Shown piece by piece: positions 18,246-27,422 of a DNA stretch of 43,455 nucleotides. Positions within the stretch are counted from its first letter, which is position 1; each line of letters begins with the position of its first letter. This stretch comes from Bacteriovoracales bacterium (GTDB lineage: Bacteria; Bdellovibrionota; Bacteriovoracia; Bacteriovoracales; Bacteriovoracaceae), in the NCBI GenBank assembly GCA_030149295.1, contig JASBRV010000092.1:1-43455 (forward strand). The letters run 5' to 3'. The notes beneath the pieces are model-generated. The model was given only the letters and a program-made list of their open reading frames with translations. It had not been told where the DNA came from and did not search any database. The translations under genes were made by a program, and so were the position numbers.

Positions 18246-20342
18246 ATGAAGAGCATTCAAACCCTTCATATTTACGCTTGGATCATAGGCTTAAGTCTAT
18301 GTACTGGGCTTTATGCTGCAGAGTTGGATTTGGATAGTCTGCATGCAGAATACCTAGGGCTTACTACCAGATCGAATCCTGTCGAAGCTATTGCCGGTGA
18401 TGTTGGTAAACAGCAAATTGAAGCCGCTCAAAAATTTATTAAAAATAATCCAGACGCTCTCAATACCCCGAAGGGTAAAAGCTTTCTTGGTATTCATAAT
18501 AAAATGGTTCGCATTAGGCTTCTTAAGAACAAACTCGATAATTGCCTTTCTGGTGAACTCAACGATGCCAAATATCATAATAATCTTCCTGATCGCATTT
18601 TTGAGGCAGCTCTTACTCTACCGGACTCTGACATTCCTTGTGAGGTGGCAGTACTATCCGGAACAGAATCTCTCGATGAGTTGATGGCAAGCATGAGTGG
18701 TGTGGCCAATGAGATGGTAAAAAAAGAAGATGCTGATGACATTAGCGACTTTCAGGGAACTATTCATATGCAGGGGATTGAGAATGCTCTTAAAACCCTA
18801 GTGAATCTCAATTACACTTATCGTGATCTGGGTAATCAAGATGAGATTAGTGACGATTACATCGACAACCACTTACTTAATAAAGTTTGTTCTACGGTCA
18901 AACTTAACTCTGGTCCGGGACCTCGCTCTTTTCAACAAAACAGATGTAATGATGATCAAAAAGATTATCTGAGAAAGTTTGCTAAAAGAGAGTTTAATAA
19001 CCTCAAGGCTTCCAATACTAAACGCTACACCAATAAAGAAGCGAGAGAGGAAATTCTTAAGAGAATTGATAAAGTGAATGAGACCATTCGCGGACTTGAA
19101 TTTGATATTAATGACAATTGGATTCGTGATGATATCAATTTTGAAAGCGATAAATCGATTGCCTCACATCAAGCTTATGTGAGTTCCTTTATGGCCCAGA
19201 CCAGTAGTGGTCCAGGAATGTTGATGTGGACAGATGCCATTGGTGGTCGTATGGGATCAAGAAGGGACCGTGATAGTGATAGCCTTTTTGGTATTATCGG
19301 CGGTGGCTTTGATCCTAGTTCAGGAACATATAAAGAACATGATACGGCCATTACGGCTTCTCATGTGAAGGAAGCCATCGACGAAGCAGAGGAGCGTGTC
19401 CTTCAACAGACGAGAAGCCTTCATATAAAAGAATTAAAGCGAAAAAGAGAACATAGAAGAATGAAGGAAAATCCTGGTTTTTTAAGTGGTGATTATTCTT
19501 ATTCGGATATTGTGGAAAGTCGTCGTGAAGATATGATGGAGATGACCGCGAAGAACCCCGTTCTTGTGGGTCAATCTCTTATGAAAGATCCCACAAAAAT
19601 TGATGAGGCCTGTATCGTTATCAAGGATATTGCTGAGAAATCAAAAGAAGATGAAGGCTGGAGTTTTGGAAAGGCCCTGATGTGGGGGGGGGCCTTTGTG
19701 GGGGGAGCCCTTCTTGTTGCCACAGGCGTTGGTGCTATTATGGCCGTGGCCGGAGGAGCTGCTGTCCTTGGGGGAGCGGCTGTTACGGGAGCTGGATTAC
19801 TCTCTGCTGCAGGTGTGACTTTTAAAGGGCTGGCCGTTGCTGGTTTCGTCTACGGTGTTGCAGAAACTTCGGTAGAAGGAACAAGGTATGTTCAAGCGAA
19901 TAGAGAGCGAAATGAAATCCTTGCCGCTTATCTTGCTGGTGGTGGGGATTCCCAAAATGCCGATGAATTTCTTCAAGTGATGGATGAGGCCCAGGATGCA
20001 GGTTGGAATGCTGCTGCTGCACTTGGTTTTACCGTTTTAGATATTCCAGGAGCTATGGCAATTGGTCGTGCTCTCAAAAATGGTCCTAAGGTACAGATGA
20101 AAGCCTATTGGACTGATATGAAGCAAGCCTTGGACATGATTGCCAATGGCTCTCGTCTTAAGGGAATCATTAATCAATCCATTAAGCAGTTTGGAAAGAA
20201 AGAAACCCAACGGATGCTTAAGCAACTTCTTAAGCAAGACAAGCCCAATGAACTTCTCACTAAGCTCAAAGGCATGAGCGATGAGGACGCCCTAGAATTC
20301 TTTTCTAAAGGAATCAAGGTGTGTGAGGAGATGTGCTCATGA
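18246..20342 (+). CDS. exported protein with glycine-zipper membrane segment, function unknown
   Basis: The 698-residue protein has a signal peptide (about residues 1-24, ending YAAE). A helical, acidic first half is followed at about residues 475-540 by a very Gly/Ala/Val-rich hydrophobic stretch, typical of a glycine-zipper helical hairpin. Next come a charged stretch (TRYVQANRERNE), an aromatic/hydrophobic helix (AALGFTVLDIPGAMAIG) and a basic helical tail ending in a CEEMC pair. This order resembles the 1536-residue protein. AGGAGA precedes the ATG. It overlaps the next gene by four bases (ATGA), so the two are translationally coupled. Confidence 0.8.
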   Translation: MKSIQTLHIYAWIIGLSLCTGLYAAELDLDSLHAEYLGLTTRSNPVEAIAGDVGKQQIEAAQKFIKNNPDALNTPKGKSFLGIHNKMVRIRLLKNKLDNCLSGELNDAKYHNNLPDRIFEAALTLPDSDIPCEVAVLSGTESLDELMASMSGVANEMVKKEDADDISDFQGTIHMQGIENALKTLVNLNYTYRDLGNQDEISDDYIDNHLLNKVCSTVKLNSGPGPRSFQQNRCNDDQKDYLRKFAKREFNNLKASNTKRYTNKEAREEILKRIDKVNETIRGLEFDINDNWIRDDINFESDKSIASHQAYVSSFMAQTSSGPGMLMWTDAIGGRMGSRRDRDSDSLFGIIGGGFDPSSGTYKEHDTAITASHVKEAIDEAEERVLQQTRSLHIKELKRKREHRRMKENPGFLSGDYSYSDIVESRREDMMEMTAKNPVLVGQSLMKDPTKIDEACIVIKDIAEKSKEDEGWSFGKALMWGGAFVGGALLVATGVGAIMAVAGGAAVLGGAAVTGAGLLSAAGVTFKGLAVAGFVYGVAETSVEGTRYVQANRERNEILAAYLAGGGDSQNADEFLQVMDEAQDAGWNAAAALGFTVLDIPGAMAIGRALKNGPKVQMKAYWTDMKQALDMIANGSRLKGIINQSIKQFGKKETQRMLKQLLKQDKPNELLTKLKGMSDEDALEFFSKGIKVCEEMCS

Positions 20343-23074
20343 ATTTGATATATCGCTATTTCAAAATATTCTTTATGAGCATCATTATTGTCGCTTCAAT
20401 AAGTGAAGGCTTCGCCGCAGCTAAATGTAAGGGCTTTGCAAACTTCATTAACATGTCCATGCGCAAAGACCTAACTCCTGCGCGTGCTTATCAAATCACT
20501 AAAAGTATTCATGAAGTTGAAAGTGCTGATGATATTAAGATTTTTCAAGATGGAAAAGAGAGCGTTGTTCAAATCGATAAATATGAAGATGGAAAGCTTC
20601 TTTATCGTATTGAAGGAAGTGATGAGGTTCTTCCCTTTGATGCCCTCAACAAAGATGTTCGCGAATTTTTTAGAATTAATGGGGAAGGTCCTTTCCTTGC
20701 AAGAGCTCCCGAAATTCAGACGGAACTTCCCTTAAATCCGGCTATGGCCGGCAAACAACTTGAGATGGATCTGCGCGGAGGAGAAGCCACTCTTCCTCGC
20801 GGCACAGAAGTCAAATCAAGACCTGATACTCGTATTAGCCGAGGCGATCAACCAGAGCTTCCAGAAATGGAAAGACAGCTTGAGATGGACTTTACTGCTC
20901 CTAAAGCACCGGAGGCAGCCAAAGCACCGGTAGTTCAGTCTGAACTGGGTCTTCCTCCTGGAAAGTCAGGTGGTCAATTAGAGCTTGATCTTCAAGGTGG
21001 CGCAGCTGCAGCTAGAACTCCTGAAATAAAGAGCGCTCCTGATACAACTGTTACCAGAATGGAGCAACCTAAACTTCCTGGCATGGATTCTAAGCCACGC
21101 CAAGGCGAACTTAATTTTGAGGCTCCTTCGAGACCAGGCACCGCACTAGCTCTTAGAGGAGAAACAGCATTGGCCAAAGCTCCGGATGCGCCTGTTGCTC
21201 CCAAAGCTGAAGAACCACCACTTCTTCTACCAAAAAGTGAAGCTCCTGAAGTTAAGGCACTTCCTGCTCCTGAAAGATTAGATCCAATTCCCCCTGATCG
21301 AGCTCTTGTGGTCAGACCTAACACTTTACCTGCAAAACCTGTTGTTGCTGATGAAGTTAAAGGTCTTGATTTAGATAGTATCGAAATCAGAGGTGAGAAA
21401 CCCCTTGCCCTTCCAGCTCCCGATGCTCCCGTTGGCCGAGTCATCCCTGGAGAGCCTAATTTTTCATTGGCCAGAGTAGGCTCTGAAATTGAGTTTAAAT
21501 CTCCTGCGGGCAATAGAACCACAAGAGGAAAAGTTCTTGCCGTGAATGAGCAGTCCGTAAAAATTCTTGATACCAATGGTGTAGAGAGAACCGTTCGTTT
21601 TCGTCAAATAGATTCCGACACTTTAAAAGTTGTAGAGCCAGAAAGCGTCTCTATTGGTAGACCAAGTACAGGGAGACCCCAGCCAAGTCGTGCTGACTTT
21701 CCTGATTCACGTGTCGGTGATACGGTCACTTTTACCACTCCTGCAGGAAATAAAACCATATCTGGATCAATTGTGAAGGTTAACGATCAGTCCGTAAGAG
21801 TGCTCGTTAATGGTAAAGAAGAGACTTTCCGATTTAGAAATATCAATGGTGACAGTATCGTTTTTGAACCTAAAACTCGTGGCACGGCCCTTGTTGCAGT
21901 TGATAATGCACCTGGCACTGAACTCACTGCTGTTAAAGAACCGGGAACAGCTCTCGTTCCAGTTAACAAAGAACCGGGGACAGCTCTAGTGCCTGCTGAT
22001 AAGACAGGCACGGCCATTGCCGCTGTCGATAATGCCTCCGTTCCTAAAACGAGAGGTACAGATCTTGATACGGTAACTTTAACAGGCGAGATTGTGGACA
22101 ATACTGATATTGTTCCTAGGCAAAAGCCCGCTGGACTTTTAGAAGCGCCTTTTATTGAAGGAACTGTGAATAGAACAGCTGGAGCGATTGAAGATGCCAA
22201 GAGACTTCCGGCCCGCGCTGAAACAAGACCTAAGCTTCCTACCCGAGTGGCCAATATTCCTGATAATCTCGGAGTTGCTTTTCGAAATGGTCAAAAAGTT
22301 TCTTTTAGAACAAAAGATGGAAACCTAGTAGAAGGTGTCTTTGAAGGAATGGAAGACGGTAAAGCTCTTATTCGCTTAGAAGATGGAACAGTTATGCGTC
22401 TTGATTTTAACGATATCAATTACAACTCCATCTTCTCGAGACTTTCTCCTCATTCTGCCACTCCTGATGACTTTAAAAATTTAGCCAACGATAATTTTGA
22501 AATTAGCTTTAAGCTTGGGGATGAATTTGGAGAAGGCACGGCAAAATCAAATTTAGCTGCGAGCAGAATCATGACGTTCTTTGAAAAATTAGGATCTGGT
22601 CCTTGGCGACTACTAGGTTGGGGGTCGGACTTTGTTCGTGTGATTTCAAAAAGTAATGGCGCCATTAAAAAAATTCCTCTTAGTGTTTTAAAGAGAAATG
22701 GGCTTACTATGGGTGTGAAAAGAGTTGCAGGTGTTTCTAACGAAATGTCTCGAGCCCTTGGCCGTTACTACCGAACTCTTGAAGAAAAAGGAGAAACTCC
22801 TCAAGTTGACTACGAAGGTAATGCTGTTGTTACCACTCCTGATAGCCCCGATGACGAGCCAGTGAAAACTGATCCTAGTGATCCAGATCCAACACCTACT
22901 CCAACTCCAAAGGGGAACTCTACCTTGCCGGAGTATGATCCTAAAAAAGAAGAGGTTGTCGATGATGGTCTCGTGACTCCTACTACTCAGGAACAACAAG
23001 GGCCCGGTATACCTCCTCCGCAGTTTATTCAGCAGCACCGTCCTAGCATGCAAATTAAGCGTGGCGTTTACTAG
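20339..23074 (+). CDS. exported repeat protein with SH3-like units, function unknown
   Basis: The 911-residue protein has a signal peptide (about residues 1-28). Residues about 125-265 hold two tandem repeats of roughly 70 residues, each with a QLE(M/L)DL-GG motif and a related (M/G)E(M/L).F.AP motif. Three SH3-like beta units follow (coded near 21470-21640, 21705-21860 and 22270-22430), each with the pattern VG-x-V/I-x-F...G.V...V...F(R/N)xI. Between the second and third are short GTALVPV-type repeats of 11-12 residues. The C terminus is Pro/Asp/Thr-rich. The ATG at 20339 fits GAGGAG; the GTG at 20333 is too close to it. Function unknown; probably works with the coupled 698-residue protein. 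Confidence 0.8.
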   Translation: MNLIYRYFKIFFMSIIIVASISEGFAAAKCKGFANFINMSMRKDLTPARAYQITKSIHEVESADDIKIFQDGKESVVQIDKYEDGKLLYRIEGSDEVLPFDALNKDVREFFRINGEGPFLARAPEIQTELPLNPAMAGKQLEMDLRGGEATLPRGTEVKSRPDTRISRGDQPELPEMERQLEMDFTAPKAPEAAKAPVVQSELGLPPGKSGGQLELDLQGGAAAARTPEIKSAPDTTVTRMEQPKLPGMDSKPRQGELNFEAPSRPGTALALRGETALAKAPDAPVAPKAEEPPLLLPKSEAPEVKALPAPERLDPIPPDRALVVRPNTLPAKPVVADEVKGLDLDSIEIRGEKPLALPAPDAPVGRVIPGEPNFSLARVGSEIEFKSPAGNRTTRGKVLAVNEQSVKILDTNGVERTVRFRQIDSDTLKVVEPESVSIGRPSTGRPQPSRADFPDSRVGDTVTFTTPAGNKTISGSIVKVNDQSVRVLVNGKEETFRFRNINGDSIVFEPKTRGTALVAVDNAPGTELTAVKEPGTALVPVNKEPGTALVPADKTGTAIAAVDNASVPKTRGTDLDTVTLTGEIVDNTDIVPRQKPAGLLEAPFIEGTVNRTAGAIEDAKRLPARAETRPKLPTRVANIPDNLGVAFRNGQKVSFRTKDGNLVEGVFEGMEDGKALIRLEDGTVMRLDFNDINYNSIFSRLSPHSATPDDFKNLANDNFEISFKLGDEFGEGTAKSNLAASRIMTFFEKLGSGPWRLLGWGSDFVRVISKSNGAIKKIPLSVLKRNGLTMGVKRVAGVSNEMSRALGRYYRTLEEKGETPQVDYEGNAVVTTPDSPDDEPVKTDPSDPDPTPTPTPKGNSTLPEYDPKKEEVVDDGLVTPTTQEQQGPGIPPPQFIQQHRPSMQIKRGVY
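20708..21139 (+). repeat. coding tandem repeat, about 70 residues x 2
   Basis: Two diverged in-frame copies (about 20708-20917 and 20930-21139) share Q.EL.L.P...G.QLE, DL.GG.A and KS.PDT...R..QP.LP.M in the same order. The DNA has diverged more than the protein, indicating an old duplication under selection. Confidence 0.7.
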
Positions 23075-23089
23075 GACAAAATTTACCCG

Positions 23090-23118
23090 TTGACAGTTAC
23101 GCAAAACTTGCGCATAAT
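23090..23118 (+). promoter_or_regulatory. imuB-dnaE2 promoter with dyad operator
   Basis: A perfect -35 TTGACA (23090-23095), a 17-base spacer and the -10 CATAAT (23113-23118) form the strongest promoter in the window. The dyad CGCAA-AAC-TTGCG (23100-23112) lies inside the spacer, where a bound repressor would block RNA polymerase. ImuB/DnaE2 operons are usually LexA-controlled; that this dyad is a LexA-type site is inference. Confidence 0.75.
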
Positions 23119-23125
23119 GAGCGTA

Positions 23126-24328
23126 ATGGAATTTCGTACGATTAGCTACCTCAACATTCCTTGCTTTCCCATTTCCTTAGAGCGCATCCAGGACTCGTGC
23201 CTTAAGGAAAGGGAAGTCGCGATCGCTCCACGCTCGAGTGATCGAGCGAAGCTTTGGGCGGTGTCATCAGAGGCACGTCGAAGTGGTCTCTTTAAAGGAA
23301 TGACGGTGAGTCAGGCCAAGCGTATGGCCCCAGGCTTGATCTTGGTTGAACCAAATCCTGATCTTTATAAACAAGTGAACCGAAAGCTTGAAACGGCCAT
23401 CAAAAAATGGCTTCCGGTTTATGAGTTTGAACGTGAGGGAAAAATCTATCTCGACTACACAGGCTTTCGCCGGCTCTATGGTAGTCCTGAGGATTTTTCC
23501 CTCCAACTTCGTCGTTTGCTTAAGAACGACTTCTCTCTTGATTGCTCCCTTGGCCATGCGGCCAATAAATTGGTGGCCAAAGCCGCGGCCAAGGAAGTGA
23601 TTAAGGAAGAGATGAAGAGGAATGACCAAATTTTAAGTATTGAAAGTGGCGAAGAGGCGCCTTTTTTGAGTCCCCTGAATGTAGAAACGTTACCCATTGT
23701 TCGCACCTTGAAAAGTCGGCGCTCCACACGCACACACGACATCTTTGCTGACCTCAATTTACGAACCGTGGCGGATCTTGCTGCTCTCAACCGTTTATAC
23801 CTAACGGCTGCCTTTGGACCCTTTCATGCGGAAACAATCTACCAGATGGCCCGGGGGATTGACCCCCGGCCAGTGGTACCACCGAAGTCTGAATTGACAG
23901 TTTTTTCAGAGAACCATTTGGAAAAGGAAACGAATAATATTTTTGATCTGAATTTTAAGGTGGAAAATCTTCTTGAAGAAGTATGTGCTCGCTTAAGGGC
24001 TATCGGTCAGTATGCCCGCTCTTTAAAAATTGGCTTACGTTATAGCGATTATAAATATATTGAAAGAGAAAAGAAATTTGATGAACCTTTTCAGTTTCAA
24101 CATCAAGTCAGTAAGGAAGTGAGAAAACTTTTTACTCATCTTCTTAATAGGCGAGTCACAATTCGCTATATGAGCTTAGAAGCCTGTGCTCTTACGAAGT
24201 GTGAAATTCAGCTCTCACTTTTTCAATCAGCAGACGAGAATAAGAAACTGGGGATCGACCAGGCCCTCGATGAGATTAACGAAAAATTTCAAGGCAAAGT
24301 TCTCCTTGGTCGTAAACTTTTGGCTTAA
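23126..24328 (+). CDS. imuB: ImuB-like Y-family polymerase homologue (catalytically inactive)
   Basis: The 400-residue protein has the Y-family fold, but the metal-binding carboxylates are gone: the usual D-x-D near the start reads NIPCF, and the usual SIDE-A-YLD reads REGKIYLD. This is the hallmark of ImuB, a non-catalytic adaptor that brings DnaE2 to the sliding clamp. A clamp-binding motif QLSLF is at residues 362-366. The ATG at 23126 gives the normal family N terminus (FRTISYLNIPCF) and lies about seven bases after the -10 box, so the mRNA may be leaderless. No imuA is next to it. dnaE2 follows after 16 bases. Confidence 0.88.
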   Translation: MEFRTISYLNIPCFPISLERIQDSCLKEREVAIAPRSSDRAKLWAVSSEARRSGLFKGMTVSQAKRMAPGLILVEPNPDLYKQVNRKLETAIKKWLPVYEFEREGKIYLDYTGFRRLYGSPEDFSLQLRRLLKNDFSLDCSLGHAANKLVAKAAAKEVIKEEMKRNDQILSIESGEEAPFLSPLNVETLPIVRTLKSRRSTRTHDIFADLNLRTVADLAALNRLYLTAAFGPFHAETIYQMARGIDPRPVVPPKSELTVFSENHLEKETNNIFDLNFKVENLLEEVCARLRAIGQYARSLKIGLRYSDYKYIEREKKFDEPFQFQHQVSKEVRKLFTHLLNRRVTIRYMSLEACALTKCEIQLSLFQSADENKKLGIDQALDEINEKFQGKVLLGRKLLA

Positions 24329-24344
24329 ACAACGTGACTAAGAA

Positions 24345-27299
24345 ATGTTTCATGCACATACTCACTCCGTCTATTCTCCTATGCGTGGATTGGCCCGACT
24401 TGAGTGGCTTTGTGAAAAGGCCAAAGAACAGGGGCATCGCTCTCTCGCGCTGACAGATACTAATGGGCTCTATGGGATTGTCCACTTTGTCTCAATGGCA
24501 AAAGAGGAGGGTATTCATCCCATCATTGGATGTGAAATTCTTGGAGAAGACTTTCGAAGTCTTATTCTTTGTCGTGATAAAGCAGGCTTTAAGATTCTTT
24601 GTCAGCTTTTAACTTCATTTCATCAAGGTGAAAAAAAGAGTCTAATAGAGCTGCTTCCCTTTTATGAAGCCTCAAAAGATCATTGGGTCGTGATTAGTGA
24701 TAATCATAAATTATTAAGTATTTTAAAAGAACTCTATCCTAGAGATTGTCTTTTTTATGAGCTGACAAAGGGGCTCTTTTCTCAGCGTGATGTTGATTGG
24801 TTAAAACAAGAGAAAATAAAACCAGTTGCGACTGCGCGAGTTCATATGTGCCAAAAGGGAGAGGACCATCTTTATCAACTCCTAAGGGCGATTGATGAAA
24901 ACTGTACTTTTGAAGAAGTCGATTTAAGAGATCAGCACTCAAAGTATTGCTACTTTGCCAGCAATGAAGAGATGAGAGAATGGTTCTCTCTAATTCCTGA
25001 CGCCCTTGAAAATCAATCTATCGTTGAGCGCTACTGTCGAAGTGATTGGTTTGACCATAAACTTATCTTTCCTCAATTTAGAGGAATGACCTTAGAAGAG
25101 GCATCTTGTGAGTTACGTCAAAAATGTTTAGACAAAATTGAGTGGCGCTATGGTGACGCTGATCACAATCTCATGGAAAAAGTTGAAAAACGCCTGAGCT
25201 ATGAACTTGAGATTATCGAATCAAAAGGTTTTAGCAACTACTTCTTGGTTGTTGATGATTTTGTATCACAATCAGGAATCAACTGTGGCCGCGGTTCGGG
25301 AGCGGCTAGTATTGTTTGCTATCTCCTAGGCATTACCCATGTCGATCCCATTAAACACAATCTTTTTTTTGAGCGCTTTCTCAATGAGAAGCGGGTGGAT
25401 CCACCTGATATTGATATTGATTTTCCATGGGATGAGCGCGACGACGTGCTTGATTATGTTTTCACCAAATACCCCGGCCGTGCGGCCATGGTGGCCAACC
25501 ACAATTTCCTTAGAGACCGTAGTGCTATTCGCGAAGTGGCGAAGGTCTATGGCATTAAAGAAGACGAGATTAGCTATATAACAAATCGCCTTCCTCGCGT
25601 AGAAGTGGACTCTACTTGGAGAGAGATTCTTTACTACGCTTCAAAAATTGAAGGATGTCTGCGCCACCTCTCAGTTCACTGTGGGGGAGTGGTCGTGACT
25701 CCTGGACCGATTGAAAACTATGCTCCTGTTGAGTGGGCAACAAAGGGAGTGCCTGTGATTCAATGGGAAAAGGATCAGACGGAAGATTCTGGTCTTGTGA
25801 AAATCGATCTTCTTGGCAATCGCTCCCTTGCTGTTGTTCGCGACAGTCTATGGGCCGTTAATGAAAATTATCACAAGCATTATGATTATCGTACTTTTAA
25901 CCCTCTTAATGATAAGAAAACGCGAGAGATGATGAGTCTTGGCACAACGATGGGTGTTTTCTATGTGGAATCACCGGGCACTCGTTTGTATCTTCAAAAA
26001 CAGCGCTCCGGTGAATTTGAGCACAATGTAATTGCTGGTTCTGTCATTCGACCGGCAGCAAGACCTTTTGCTAATATCATTGCCCAAAGGATTAACGGAA
26101 AACCTTTTGAACACTTTCACCCTTGTCTCAAAGAGATTCTAGATGAAACCTATGGCGTACTCATTTATCAGGAGCAGGTCACTCAGGTGGCGATGGTGAT
26201 GGCCGACTTTGATGTGATTGAGGGCAATGATCTTCGTAAGGTTTTAGGAAAAAAGCATAAAGAAAAAACACTCAAGCATTATCGCGAAAAATTTTATCAT
26301 GGTGCCCTAAAAAAGGGGATCAAGCGTGAAGTTATTGATAATGTTTGGCATATGATAATGAGCTTTGCAGGCTACTCCTTTTGTAAACCTCATTCTGCTT
26401 CTTATTGCTTGGTCTCTTATAAGGCCGCTTACCTGAAGGCCCATTACCCCGCTGAATTTATGGCCGCTGTGATTTCTAATCAAGGCGGTTTTTATACGAG
26501 CAGTGCCTACCTTGAGGAAGCCCGTCGCTTTGGGGTTAATATTTTGCCTCCTGACATCAATGAGAGTGATTATCATTACAAAGGTTTTCAAAACAAAATA
26601 AGAACGGGATTGATGCAAATAAAGGGCATGAAGAAAAAAACGCTAGATGCTCTTCTCTTTAGTCGTAAGCAGTTTGGGCCCTATAAAAGTATTGTTGATC
26701 TTTTGCAGAGAGTGGAGATGTCCTTTGAGGAGGCGAAAACTTTGGTTAAGGCGCGTGCTTTCTCAAGTATACGTGGGGCTAATCGAGAAAAGGCCCTGGT
26801 CTCTCTTATGTGGGATGTTTACATTTTCTACGCACAAAAAAAGGGGCACTTTAATAGTTTAGATAGTGAAGAGTTAAAAGCTCTTGAGGAAGTGCCTGTT
26901 ATGCGTGAATACGAGCCCATGCAATTGGTTCACTGGGAACAAGAAAATATGGGAAGCCTGGTAAGTTTCTCAACTTGGCGTCTTTATCGTCACATTCTCG
27001 AGCGCGATGATATTGTTCGAGGCCTCGATCTTCCCGATTATGTGGGAAAGCAAGTTGTCCTTTTCGGGGAATATGTCACTTCAAAGGCGACTCGCACCAA
27101 GAAAGGGGACACCATGCTCTTTGTCTCTTTTAGTGACGATAGCGCCATTTATGAGAGTGTATTCTTTCCTGAGGCTTATATCGCCTTTAGAGATCTTCTC
27201 TTTTTAGGAGGGGCTTTTTTAGTTCAGGGGATCGTTCAACATGATCTTGGCTCCTATGTCCTTCAGATCACAGGACTTCGCCGTATTGAGGTGACTTAG
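24345..27299 (+). CDS. dnaE2: error-prone DNA polymerase III alpha subunit
   Basis: The 984-residue protein has an N-terminal PHP domain (HAHTHSVYSP, LALTDTNGLYG, PIIGCEIL). The polymerase palm follows with the two catalytic aspartates in PDIDIDFPW (about residues 354-362) and the third in KIDLLGNRSL. Downstream are the DnaE2-like blocks FAGYSFCKPHSASYCLVSYK, a helix-hairpin-helix region and a C-terminal OB fold. It performs error-prone translesion synthesis with ImuB. It is slightly shorter than most DnaE2 proteins. It forms an operon with imuB (16-base gap). Confidence 0.93.
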   Translation: MFHAHTHSVYSPMRGLARLEWLCEKAKEQGHRSLALTDTNGLYGIVHFVSMAKEEGIHPIIGCEILGEDFRSLILCRDKAGFKILCQLLTSFHQGEKKSLIELLPFYEASKDHWVVISDNHKLLSILKELYPRDCLFYELTKGLFSQRDVDWLKQEKIKPVATARVHMCQKGEDHLYQLLRAIDENCTFEEVDLRDQHSKYCYFASNEEMREWFSLIPDALENQSIVERYCRSDWFDHKLIFPQFRGMTLEEASCELRQKCLDKIEWRYGDADHNLMEKVEKRLSYELEIIESKGFSNYFLVVDDFVSQSGINCGRGSGAASIVCYLLGITHVDPIKHNLFFERFLNEKRVDPPDIDIDFPWDERDDVLDYVFTKYPGRAAMVANHNFLRDRSAIREVAKVYGIKEDEISYITNRLPRVEVDSTWREILYYASKIEGCLRHLSVHCGGVVVTPGPIENYAPVEWATKGVPVIQWEKDQTEDSGLVKIDLLGNRSLAVVRDSLWAVNENYHKHYDYRTFNPLNDKKTREMMSLGTTMGVFYVESPGTRLYLQKQRSGEFEHNVIAGSVIRPAARPFANIIAQRINGKPFEHFHPCLKEILDETYGVLIYQEQVTQVAMVMADFDVIEGNDLRKVLGKKHKEKTLKHYREKFYHGALKKGIKREVIDNVWHMIMSFAGYSFCKPHSASYCLVSYKAAYLKAHYPAEFMAAVISNQGGFYTSSAYLEEARRFGVNILPPDINESDYHYKGFQNKIRTGLMQIKGMKKKTLDALLFSRKQFGPYKSIVDLLQRVEMSFEEAKTLVKARAFSSIRGANREKALVSLMWDVYIFYAQKKGHFNSLDSEELKALEEVPVMREYEPMQLVHWEQENMGSLVSFSTWRLYRHILERDDIVRGLDLPDYVGKQVVLFGEYVTSKATRTKKGDTMLFVSFSDDSAIYESVFFPEAYIAFRDLLFLGGAFLVQGIVQHDLGSYVLQITGLRRIEVT

Positions 27300-27422
27300 C
27301 CTTACAACTTCTTACAAAAACCTAAAAATTGCCCCAGTTCTTACCTCTTTGTACGGACTTAGCTCGCTAGAAATCGCATTTTCGTGTAAATGAATGAGAC
27401 CTTGCACTCTTTGGGAGAGATT

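Noticed and set aside
20992..21576. A 194-codon minus-strand open frame rich in Ser, Gly and Ala (and a similar one at 21787-22254)
   Set aside because: They mirror the repeat-rich coding strand of the 911-residue protein, which has a start, coupling and signal peptide; the antisense frames have none of these.
21880..22050. A possible CRISPR-like or DNA tandem repeat
   Set aside because: The repetition is in-frame protein micro-repeats (GTALVPV type) with diverged DNA; no spacers and no cas genes.
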